This document shows, in pieces, positions 21,344-33,900 of a stretch of DNA of 64,000 nucleotides. The notes below the pieces were generated by a model. That model saw only the letters and a list, made by a program, of their open reading frames with translations. It was not told the origin of the DNA and ran no database searches. The stretch lies in assembly GCA_907165275.2 (NCBI GenBank), contig OU015669.1:890501-954500 (forward strand), in the 5' to 3' direction. The translations under genes were made by a program, and so were the position numbers. Numbering within the stretch: position 1 is the stretch's first letter; every line of letters begins with the position of its first letter. This DNA is from Zygaena filipendulae. Taxonomy: Eukaryota; Arthropoda; Insecta; Lepidoptera; Zygaenidae.

Positions 21344-24300
21344 GTAAGTCACCAAATACCTACTCGCGACATTTACGTACACTCCATTCTCCATTGGATA
21401 TTTTAATATGTGACCAAAACTGTTTTTGGTCACCATTGATTATTTATTATTAAAGTTAGATTTTCGTAGGATTTAGTTTTATCGTGACGTCGTTTTAAAG
21501 ATAAGCTATCTCCGGTTAATCCGTTTCTATTCGGTTAATAAGTTTTTATCCGGCTCGGAGGACCGTCTTTTTGTAACAATTTGCCATTTTCATACCATAT
21601 TTAACGAATCTCGTATCTACTTAACTGCATGTAGTTAGACAGACACTAAATTATTTCTAGATTTTAACTTTAAGTTTAGTTAAATACCTAAGGGAATTGA
21701 GATTTTTTTAACAGACTCAGAAGTTGCCCGCGGCTCTGCTTGATTCACCCTCGTTAATTTCGGAATTCCCGCAGGGACTCTACGGCAAAAGGGTAGGTAT
21801 ACCCTATGTCCTTTTCTTATAACTAGTTTTTTTAATCTTCATTTTAATATAGACATGCCTCCATAGATATAGCTTTATTTTATTTATCCATATTAATCTA
21901 TTTATACATCATAATATACGTATTTCTATTATAAGTAATTAAGTATGTATAGAATACGAGCAGCGTTTTTTTTACAAATTATCTAGGTATATAATTTTTT
22001 TTTTATCCACTTCACAATTACACACAGATCTACTTGATCCCACACTAAGCTATATAAGCTTGTGTCGTGGAAACCAAGCAAACGTGGTAGGTATATACTA
22101 CACATATTATTACATATATATTATACTATAGATATATATATACACACCCAGACTGGAAAATGGAACCCTGTGTTCATCACACAAAGTCCACCCCCACCGG
22201 GAATCGAACCCGGAACCTCTTGAATAGCGGCGCAGGCGTGGTGACGCCAATCGGGTCGGGTTTTTATTTATATGACATAAATAAAAATGAATTGCCGAAA
22301 TGTAGATAAATTATAAGATCGCATAACTTCCAAACGACAGCACCAAATTGGATAATTCTTTTTTTGTTATGATTGCTATAGCAGGACAATAAATTTGGGA
22401 GTTCCTGCGGGAATTCCGAAACTCACGCGGGTGAAACCGCGGGGCGCAAACTAGTTATACAATAATTTATAATTCCGATGAGTCTCACCGCACCGATAAG
22501 CAAAAACCGCTACGGAAACCCGCACGCGGCGGGAATCGAAGCCGCTACCTACCTACCTCGAGGTAATTTGCAGTTTTTCTGCCCCACCCGCGGCCTGGCT
22601 CGTCGCTTTGTCTTCCACAAGTTTTTGCGCATGCGTTGCCGCGCTCGCTGTTCTTAATACTTGTGTACAGCGAATTCGCAGTCTAGATACTTGCTATACA
22701 CAAGGTTTTATCAATTCGATTATCGCATTGAAATAAACTGTAAAGGAGTTCTTTTATTTTTAACCCACATAAAAAAAATTAGGAAGTTCTATGTTAGGAA
22801 AAATTGTATGTTTTTTTTTTTAAACTTTCTACACATCGCGGTGCAAAGGCGGACTAACAGCCGCACTCAGAGTCGACTTTAATGATTACTTAGTCAAGTA
22901 TAGATTTTTAAAACAAAACTGCCGCAATTAGACAAGTTTAATAAATTAATGTTAATTGGCATTTAACTAATTAAGTTACATCTCATTAAATGCCAATTAA
23001 CATAAATTTACTGAACGTCTCTGTTTGCGGCAGTTTTGTTTTAAAAATCTATACTTAACTAAGTAATCATTAAAGTCGACTCTGAGTGCGGCGGTATATG
23101 CCACAGTGACCATCTCTGCCAGTTAACCTTCAACCATCGTTGTTTTATTACAAAAAAATAGTTTCGATTTCCTTTATACATATAGGTACCTACCTACCTA
23201 TTTGTCATCAAACGAAACATTGGTTAATCGGCTTAAATTAATATCTTAAGTAGAAGTAAAATAATTCATTTAGGTAATTTCAATATATTCATTTTGGCTA
23301 TCTGTCGTGCTGCCATGCAAAGAGATTAACGTCCCTGCATCGGATAAGCAATGTTTTGTAAAAGGTGATGAGCAGTTGAAATTAGGCTTTTGTTACTCAG
23401 ATAAATTACAAACCGACTCAGAACAACCCAAGTGGGAGACACAAGCGGGCTTGTCACCGAATTCAACCCGATCAGTGGTAACACAAGCTTATTTTAATAT
23501 TAGGTACGTGAATTTTGTATTTTAGATTAAGACGATCGTGTGCGTGCAAATTTTCATACAAAAAGCCAAACCGTTTATCTCCCCTTAAACATAGACCAAT
23601 TTTGATGATTTTTTTACATGTTATTGATGTATTGGATAACTAGGGCTGTACGTTTTGATTTTAAAGAAATATTGCTTATAACAAAAGTTATTAGCATCTC
23701 AATATCCATATTTTTTACAAAAAATCTTCCTCGAGTTTTTTAATTTATTAAAGTTAAACTAAACTGAATTACTAAATTAAAAAAACGTACAGCCCTAGAT
23801 TAAGGTGTACTGAATCGAATGACACCAAAATTGTCTCATTTAGTGAAGGTTTAGGGGGGTAGAAAAGGTTTGGCCCGAAACAATATTTCAGAAGGAAAAA
23901 TTAGGCACTCGCCTCTAGGTCCTGCAAGTCTCTCTATCGCACGCATCGCACGGTAGCAGAGCGGCATGAAACAGATAGACTTTTTGCAAATACCTACTCG
24001 CGACGCGTCTCGGATGGAAACGATTCTCTTAAATCGGTATATTGTTATTTGTAGCTTTCAATCAAATCAAATCAAATATGCTTTATTGCCCCAGAAGAGA
24101 AAATAAAAACTAAGACAGATAAAAAGTAAATACAGAGCAAAAAGCGGCCTTATTGCTAGAGGCAATCTTTTCAAGGCAACCTTAAGGTGATAGAGAGCTG
24201 TAAATAGAAACTAGAAGCGGGTGCTGGGTGCACAACGTAATACCTAGCTATATACTATATAAGGATAATACAACGCTAATACTAGTAACAGACGACCCAA

Positions 24301-27300
24301 CTTGGTTGGATCCAACCGCCCGACCACGACCAAATCGGAACGTGTGTAGGGTAGTCGGTCCAACATAATTATTATTAATACCGGTTGGACGTGGTCGGCT
24401 CGCCGACGCACCCGACCATCCAACCGTCCAACCAAATTGGTACGTGTGGAGGCAAACGATCCAACCGATGTGTCTCAGTCGCATTCGAAACGCCGCCGAG
24501 CGCTGACGAAAAGTAGGTAAAAAGTAAAAACCATCGAAATAATAAGTACTACGTACAACTTACAACTACGTAATACTTATTATTTTGATGTTAAAAACAA
24601 ATACAGGTAATTTAATATACACACCGGCAGAATTAGCGGAACATAAAAAGGCAGAGTATAGAAATAATTACGTATATTATATTAAAACAAATAATAATTA
24701 GACGTGAAGTAATAAATTAATATACATCTTTTAACACTTTAAAAGTTTGTAATTAAATTATTAAATTTTATTTAAAATAATAATAAAAAAATCACTTTTT
24801 CTCTAATTTGTGGGCACACAAATAATGTTGCAAATTAAAGATTACTGTGATTTTAACATTAAATAAATGAACGATTAATAACGTGTGTTTCCCCTTCGTG
24901 ATTCAACTTTTATTTGCAACATTGTCTGTGTTCTCACAAACTAGAGATTTTTTTTAAAAATTTGATTACTTTTAATAAAATTTAACTAAAAACTTCTTAA
25001 AGTCGATGTTAAAAGATGTATATTATAGTTTATTACTTCATGCCTGATAATAATTTGTTTTAATATATATACGTAATTATTTATACTCTGCCTTTTTATG
25101 TTCCGCTAATTCTGGACTCCCAAACTACTGAACTAATTTTGATAAAATTTTGTAACCTTTTATATTATGGTCAAACTTAAAAGATAGGATAGTTTTTATC
25201 CCGGGATTCCCGCGGGAACTCCGGCACTAATGCGGGGAACAGTTAATCACTGTGAACTACTGTCACGGGTACAAAGAAGGACATAGAGTACCTACTATTT
25301 CCCGAAATTCCTGCGGGAACTCCGAAATTACCGCGGATGAAATCGCGGGGGACAGCTAGTATTATTATAAATAAGTACGACGCGACGACGATGGAGCAAA
25401 ACTCTGAACGCGACATAACTGTGAAGTTATTAGAACTATATAAAGACTTTCCCTGTTTGTGGGATTTAACAAATAAAGATTACTTTAATAAAGAAATGAG
25501 AAATCAAGCTTATACAATTTTGTTTGAACGTTTTAAGAGCAGGCGGCATGACGTCCGTACCCTTCTTCAGTGCATAGGCAAATGACGGTTGGATGCCCAA
25601 CCGTCGGGACGTCTGTAGCAATGTCGGAACGGTAGGCACGACGGCGGTAATTGGGTTGGATCCAACCAAGTTGGGTCGTCTGTTACTAGTTTAATACTTT
25701 TTTTATACTAAACAGTTGATGTCCCTTCTACGTATCTGTTATTTTCTGTAGTGGTGGTTTTATCAGTGTTTTTACTACTTAACAACAGATGGCACAACGA
25801 GCGAAGCTCAGTCGCCCAGATATTTTATATTTGAAGTAAGGAAAGATTTATATAGGTTCTTAATAAAAAGTCAAAAATCTGTGTCATTGTGTGCAAAGGT
25901 AAGTAAAGAAAATATTGCATTATTGGATGATTTAGAAATATGTACAAATAAGTTAATAAGTAGTAGGTTACAGTATGAAGCTGACACTAAACAATTAAAA
26001 TTGCAAATCCAACATCTAACAGATTCCTTAGATTTAATGAATAAAAAATATGAGACATCTCAAGAGGTGATTAGGGAGTACTCATGTGCAGTGAATGATC
26101 TTATAAAACTATCAAACAGTAGTACAGAGAGTTCAAACTCATCGGTAAATAACTATAATAGTAATTTTGCTCGCTCAATTCATTCACAGCGGTTGAGTGG
26201 GCCCTCTATCTCTTCTAATATTTCAATGCATGAGGATCTGAATGACTGTTCATTGATGCAGTCATTAAACTCTGTGCAAAAAACTATCATGTATAGTGAT
26301 AATATTGGAAAAAATATGGGCTCAATATTAAACTCTCATTTCAAGGGACATTCTATCCTTAATAACTGCTCACCTTCAGCAGATTTTAATCACATACTGA
26401 ATAAAATATTACAATGTAATCTTAAAGATTACACAAATTTAATTATTTTTGTAGAAAATAGGGGAAATGTGAATAAAAAAAGTCTTATTAAATATTGTGA
26501 TTATTTAGCAAGTTTAAACTTAAAAAAGATTATTTTGTTTACATTCCCCTACTATAACACATTGCCAGAAGCAGAAAATAACCTTAGATATAAGCTAAAT
26601 GAGTGTATGTACACCATCTCAAAATATAATGAAATATTTCATGTTATTGACACTAACACTTTGGTTAGTAATAAAAGATATTATTTGACAAAAGGTAGGC
26701 ATTACCTTTCCCATAGTTTTAAGCGACAGGTAGCAATCTCGCTATCATATTATTTAAATATATCAGCCAAGAACTTGGCTACTAACTCTGCCTCTATTGA
26801 GCAGTATACTGACAATTGTATTGACATGGAACACAACAATGTTGACGTTCATAGTAATAACTTAATTACATTGGAATCAATTCCAAATCATTTAAATTAA
26901 ATAATAGGACAACAGAGAAGTCCTCTGGCACTAATTTAACCAATTTTTCTGACATGTCAAATGATTGTTATTATATACCTGTTTAGATAATATTTATAGT
27001 AATGTAGTTCCCAAGTACAAGAATATTATTAATAAATTAGACTCTGATCACTCTGGTCAATTCATAAATTTTGAAATAATAAAAAAACCTGTGGCTAAAA
27101 AAAATATCAATTATGTGCCGGTAACAGCAAATCGCTTGGAGCGTATGCGAAATGATTTAATTAGTAACTTGCCTTTTTTACAATCTAACTTAGATCCCAA
27201 TTCTTTATACAGTTCGTTCTTTCATTCTTTCCTTAATGAGTTTAACAAAATATTTAGTTCCAAGTTGATTACAGTTACTGACAGTCCGGTCTTTGGCGAA

Positions 27301-30300
27301 TGGGCTACAGTAGGAATACATAAAAGTAGGCAAATGTTATACAAGTTGTACTACGAAAGACAGTTCAACAATAGTGAAGAGTTTAAAGAGTATGTAAAAT
27401 CATACTCAAAGATTTTCAAAACTGTGTGCATATTGGCTAAATCGCATTTTATCAGTTCTAAGATCAAAAATAGTAGTGATAAAATTAAAGCCACATGGAA
27501 AGTAATTAATGAAGAAACTGGTAAAGCAAAATTTAATGACACCACTTTTGAGTTATGCGTTAATGGCAAATTAATTAAGTCGGATTTGGAAGTCGCAAAT
27601 GAGTTTGAAAGCTTCTTCGCTAAAATACCAGTTTCTTTAACCAGCACTTTAGACTCTTCTACCTTAATTGCGGAGTCTCTTCTTAAGGCTAATGTTCCAG
27701 AATGTTCTAGTGAATTTAATTTTAGCCACGTAAGTGTATCTGATATTTTTAAAGTTTTTAAGACAATAAATCTTAAGAAAACCGCTGATCTGTGGGGGAT
27801 TTCTGTTACGATTATAAATTCGTTGATTCAAATTATTGCACCAGATTTAGTTATTATATTTAATAAATGTGTAGACTGTGGTGTGTTTCCTGACCTAATG
27901 AAATATAGTAAGATAACGCCTTTGTTTAAAACAGGTAATACATCGGACCCTACTAACTTTAGACCAATTTCAGTACTACCAACATTTAGTAAAATATTTG
28001 AAAAACTTATGCTAGACCAACTTAACTTATATTTTTATAAAAACGACTTACTGCATCACAAACAGTTCGGTTTTACTCGTGGTCGCTCTACAACTGATGC
28101 AGGAATTAAATTGATTGAAAATATCTTTGAGGCCTGGGAGGAGTCACGTGACGCTTATGGAGTGTTTTGTGATTTGTCCAAGGCATTTGATTGTGTTTTG
28201 CATACAACGTTGGTCAGGAAATTGCACTACTATGGAGTAAGAGGCATGGCTTTGGATCTTCTTACTTCCTATTTAAGTGATAGGATCCAAAGGGTTGATG
28301 TCAACGGAAAACGATCAAATGGATCTGCCGTAGTGATGGGTGTGCCGCAAGGATCTATATTAGGACCATTCCTGTTCCTTGTTTATATAAACGACTTGCC
28401 TTATTTGGTGAGGGAGAACCATGAGATAGTATTGTTTGCAGATGATACATCTTTAGTATTTAAGGTTAATAGACAGCAATCGGCTGTAGACGATGTGAAC
28501 AATGCTCTCTCTAAAATAGTACACTGGTTTAATGCCAATAATCTCTTGCTAAACCGCAGTAAAACTAAATGTGTAAGATTTGTAACAAAAAATGTCAAAC
28601 AAGTTAAAACTAGTGTAAAAATTAACAATGATGATTTGGAACTGGTCGATGAAACTGTCTTTCTGGGTATAACACTAGACGCAAAATTACAATGGGGCCC
28701 ACATATAGGAAAGCTATCGGGCAGACTAAGCTCAGCTGCTTTTGCTGTTAAGAAAATTCGTCAATTAACTGATATTGATACTGCGCGTTTAGTTTATTTT
28801 AGTTATTTCCACAGCATTATGTCATATGGTATATTGCTGTGGGGTAGTGCCGCGGATATCGAGTCTATATTCGTGTTGCAAAAACGAGCTGTTCGGGCTA
28901 TCTATAAGTTGGGCCCTCGGGAGTCATTAAGAACTAAATTCGGCGAGTATAAAATAATGACTGTATATTCTCAGTACATATACGAGAATTTATTGTATGT
29001 TCATAAAAACTTAGGCAACTTTAAGAAAAACAGTGATTTGCATAATATAAACTTAAGAAATAAAGACAAACTTGCTGTGCCCACTACTAGGCTCCATAAA
29101 ATTTCTAATTCTTTCAAGGGACAATGTATACGCTTTTACAACAAACTACCGAACGATGTAGTTAATTTGTCAATTAATAAATTTAAAAGCTTAACTAAAC
29201 GCATTTTGTGCGATAAAGCCTATTATAGCGTAAAGGATTATTTGAATGATACAAACGTTTGGTGATGAATTGCTCTTTTCTATTTTTTATCTTTTATTTT
29301 TATTTGATGTGATGTGTGCGAACAACGTAGCCATTACCGGCCTTACATATTGATTAAATTAAGAATTAATTTCATTGACACGATAGTGGCTAGATTATGT
29401 CATGCTCACTCAAATGTCCCGCTGGCGGTGGCGTGTGAGTCGGGTCGCTCGGTTCCCTCTAATATGGTTGAGCGGGGCGGGGCTTACGAGCACGTCATAC
29501 TCGTGAACGGGTGCCGTCAGTTGGTACTGGTCATGTCTGGTCTACTATTAGGTATAGATGCTTAATCCTAATGTCTCTATAGTTAGCTGTACCTGCCGCA
29601 TGTAGTTTATTGCTGGTTACGGCTCATTATTCTCACATAATTAAAGTTGGGTTACCACTAATATTATAAAATATATATTATAATTTTAAATTGACAGCGT
29701 GCTGCTGTAGAGTTTGTTGCGCAGCTTCTTCTCTTCAGCCATAGCACTAGGAAGCTGTGAAGGGTGGATATTTTATGGGTGCTGTCTACTGTAAACTGTA
29801 ATTTTATTGACGTCAAAAAGAGCCACATTATGGGCCTAATTTGAATAAATGATTTGAGTATTGAGTATTGAGTATTAATGTACATAATATACAAGGCGTA
29901 TATAAGGTTTCATACATACAACATGTAATTTGTTCATTTTACCGAAGTCGCAAGCATCAAGACACGCTCTGTCGAGTGTACGGATACAGTCAGACGCGAC
30001 AAAAAGTGGCACAGCTAGCGCACGGCTCGGAAAAACCGTGGAAAACGTGGAAAAACTACTCTCGCACTAGAGATCTGCTCGCAAAAACTGTATGCGGTTC
30101 TGTTATAATTTCTTTCTTACTATATGTATACTTATCAAGTAACAACAATTTAATTGCGAATGTGAGTTCGTTTTTTGTGACGCTTTATCTTATACTTAAC
30201 CGATCATCGTGAAATTTTTCATACACCATGTCAGGGGTAGGTATACAGAAAAGGATATTTATTATAATTTTATATCAGATTTCTCGCGAGTCCTCTCAAA

Positions 30301-30914
30301 TTAACAAGGGTGATACCAGGAGGAACAGCAAATCTATAGATAGGTAGATATACATACAACGTGTTAATGAATTAACTGAAAACTAGAAAGTAGTTTGCTC
30401 AGAATCGACTAGCGAATCGATCGCACTATGTTTTAATATAGGTTATAATTTTTCATTTTTACTAGCCCATGTCTAAATTATCTAAGCGCGTACGCCGCCC
30501 GCAGCAAAAATATTCGGACTACGCGCGGGCGTAGCGCTTGGAATTTCGTAGATAAGTCACCTCCAAAGTAATGTTGAATTTAAAGTATAATTTATTTATA
30601 ATTAATTTTAAAGTATACATTTTTTCGACATAAAATATATTTTTATCATATTATTGTTTATTTTTTTAAATCTTATCAGGTTTTCAGTTAATTCATTAAC
30701 ACGTTGTATAAATAAAATTGAAGTGTCTGTTTGTAATTCCAAATTAACAGCTTTTCACTAAATGCACATAGGTATTATGAAAGTATAAGCGGTAATTAGT
30801 ACATAAAAAAATTAATTTTTAAATATGTTTTGTCTGTTTGTTCCGCGGCCAATCTCTGAAACGGCCGGACCGATACGGGAATGGTTTATTCCAACTAGTT
30901 AGACCAGTAGTTAG

Positions 30915-30946
<32 letters not shown>

Positions 30947-33900
30947 CCATTTATTTCCAATCACAGTGACTTATACACTACAGCAATAACTAGACTTAAG
31001 GACACAAACAATATGAAACATGTAGCTAAGCCAAAGTGAGAGATCGGAATCCGTACTAGGAAACCCCGTGTTACAGGATTCCGGCCCCCATCTTCGGACC
31101 AAACTAAATCCAGGCAGATAAATAAAAAAAAAATAAGGAGAAAATTAACGGTTAATGGTTATACTTGTATCACTATAACAGAGTATAATTAAATGTATAA
31201 GTGTATGTTAGGGAATGTGTTTATTATTGTGAATTTGTGTTATCGCGCGGTAGACGCGCGCGCGCGCGTGTGTGTGTGTGTGTGTGTGCGTGTGTGTGTG
31301 ATGTGGGTGTGTGGGTGTGTGTGCGTGTGTGTGTGTGCGTGTGTGTGAGCGTTATATTCTGTTATATTGTGAGCAATGCGTATGGAAACATAATAATAAT
31401 AGTAATGTTAAAATATATACCATTGTACGGTGCAACTTTATTATTTATGCTTGTAATAACGTGTTAATTATTAATATCTATTTATCATATTTATTGAATG
31501 GTTTTTAACATGTCTTCTATTTCTTCATAACTTTTCTGCTTTAATAGATTAGAAACTGCAAGCTTACACTTATATTTTACCAATGGATATATATCAAGTA
31601 TACGATTAATCTTATTATATAGATGTGGACCCAAGAAAATCTGATGACGTTTTGCAAAAGGCGAATAGGAAGTATGAATTTTGAAAATTATATCTTTTCT
31701 TCTAGTCTGTGTCAAAGCTTGACGATTGAGAGTTGCTTTTGAATGACAAAATAATACTGTTTTTAAAATGAATAATTGTCTGACAGTTAGGACATCAAAA
31801 TCAATGTATAGTTGTGAAGTTGAGTATCGGTATGGTTTTGATAATATAACCTTCAGAACAGATCTCTGTGCTCTTTCAACTTGTATCATGTAATTTTTGT
31901 AGGTGCCACCCCATGATAGTATACAATATGTTAAGATCGATTGACAAAATGCAAAATAGGTAGTTTTGAGCTGATTAAAATCAAGGACGTGTCTCAGTCG
32001 TTTAAAAATAAAGATTAGTTTACGAATTCGTCTAGTAAGTAAGTCAGTGTGCAATTTCCATGACAACAAACCGTCAATGTGAATACCAAGATATTTAATT
32101 TCCTTAATCTTTTCTAATGTCATACACGTGCAAGATCCAGAATCAGAACAGTTGTGGGCTTTTATAGTGATATCAGTTGGTTGCAAATGACTCCGTTTTG
32201 TAAAGGTTAGATATTTTGTTTTGTCAACATTAAGGGTTAACATATTTTGTTGAAGCCATTTCATTACCTCACTAAGACCAGTCTCAGCAATGTGACTTAA
32301 CTCATACCAGGTGGAACTATGAAAAACAAGAGCAGTGTCATCAGCAAATGCAAATATCCTGCCCCTATTAAGTTGTAAATTGCACATGCTGTTGACATAA
32401 ATAGTAAACAGTGTAGGCCCTAAAACACTTCCTTGAGGGACACCGTAAGATACAGGCTGTGGGTCACTGACCACCTCACCTATCCTTACACGTTGGGATC
32501 TATTTTCGAGATAACTTTTAAATAAATTTAATGGAATACCTCTGATTCCAATTCCCTCCAATATTCTTACTAGCCTTGGGATAGAGACAGTGTCAAATGC
32601 TTTCGCGAGGTCTAAAAATATTGCTAAACATTTATTCTAGGTTCTTCTAGAATGACAACGGGCTGCCAACTGAAAACCAGCGCTAGGTGTACCCGCACCT
32701 AGCTAATGCTGAGTTGGTGACCCTTTCGGCAGAGCATGCAAGAAAACTTGGGTTTTGGTTTTAGATTAAGTACTTCTTTAGTGTTTGTTTATTATTCTTG
32801 TGTGTTTTGCAGAAATAAATTTTATTCTATTCTATTCTATTCTATTCTATTCTAGGTTTTCTAATACATGTGTGATTAGATCATTAACTGCCTGTTCAGT
32901 GGACCTGCCCTTAATGAAACCATATTGATTATTAGATAGTATACCAAAATTATATAGATATGCAGTAAGTCTCTTATTTATTAAGCGTTCAAATATTTTG
33001 GACAAAGATGGTAAAATTGATATTGGTCTATAATTACTGACACTGCCTCTATCACCAGACTTATGAATAGGTTTAATTATAGCCGTCTTGAGGCATTTTG
33101 GAAATGTTCCATTCCTAAAGCTTAAATTACACAAATGTACAATAACGGGAACAAGGGCATGAGCAGCCTTTTTATAAATCAGAATTGGGATCGAATCAAT
33201 ACCTGTAGAATGGCTATTTTTAAGTTGAGTTATGGTCGTAAATATTTCGTCAAAGTCAGTTTCGGTCAGTAAGAATGAGTTCAATTGGTAGTGTTGAGAG
33301 ACAGTATAATTTTGGGAGTCAGTGGTTTCCACTGAGATCTTTTCAGCAAGGTGTTTCCCAACATTTGCAAAATAGCGATTTACCTCATTTACTGAGTCAA
33401 ATGGGCTTGTTTTTAATCGTAACAATTCAGGATAACTATCTTCATCTTTTGTTTGATCTAATTTAGCTACATTTTTGATCACATCCCATGTTTTTTTAAC
33501 ATTGCCGCGAACTTCAACTAATTTAGATTTGTTATACTCTCTTTCGACTTTTTTGAGTAGATCCTTGCAGAAATTACGATAGCGTTTATACGTAGTCGTA
33601 ACTATAGTATTTTCTGGGTATTTTTTAGACTCCAAGTGTAATCTGTCTCTATTTCTTATACATTTTAGCAGCCCAGGTGTAACCCACGGCTGTAAAATTC
33701 GTTTTCTATTTGGTACCCTATTAATGGTGGTACATTTATCGATAGAATCAGAAATAGCTTTAAGAAATGTTTCGGTTGCACCATCAACATTATTAGATTC
33801 CAAAACATGAGAAAAGTCTGTATTTAATAATTGTTCAACGACATTATCATAATTTATTATTTTCCGAAATTTCTGAGATTTAAGTACCTCTCTATTCTTT

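Larger units (their letters stand above)
24287..25683 (+). mobile_element. Harbinger-like DNA transposon remnant
   Basis: Inverted ends AACAGACGACCCAACTTGGT continue for about 31 bp to GGATCCAACC. Both sides are flanked by TACTAGT (24280-24286, 25684-25690), though the palindrome ACTAGT makes the exact target duplication uncertain. The interior carries a MADF-domain remnant (25391-25585). PIF/Harbinger elements typically carry a Myb/SANT or MADF protein beside the transposase, which is absent here. A second MITE (24628-25114) and a Helitron-like block (25116-25360) are inserted within it. Confidence 0.65.

Noticed and set aside
21181..21453. 90-codon frame from a GTG start as the nab N terminus
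   Set aside because: It runs through the GTAAGT donor into intron 1; the ATG at 21232 with splicing at 21343 joins exon 2 in phase.
22195..22240. tRNA gene on the minus strand
   Set aside because: The B box is good but there is no acceptor-stem pairing, and a SINE body follows; the same unit recurs at 50.2 kb.
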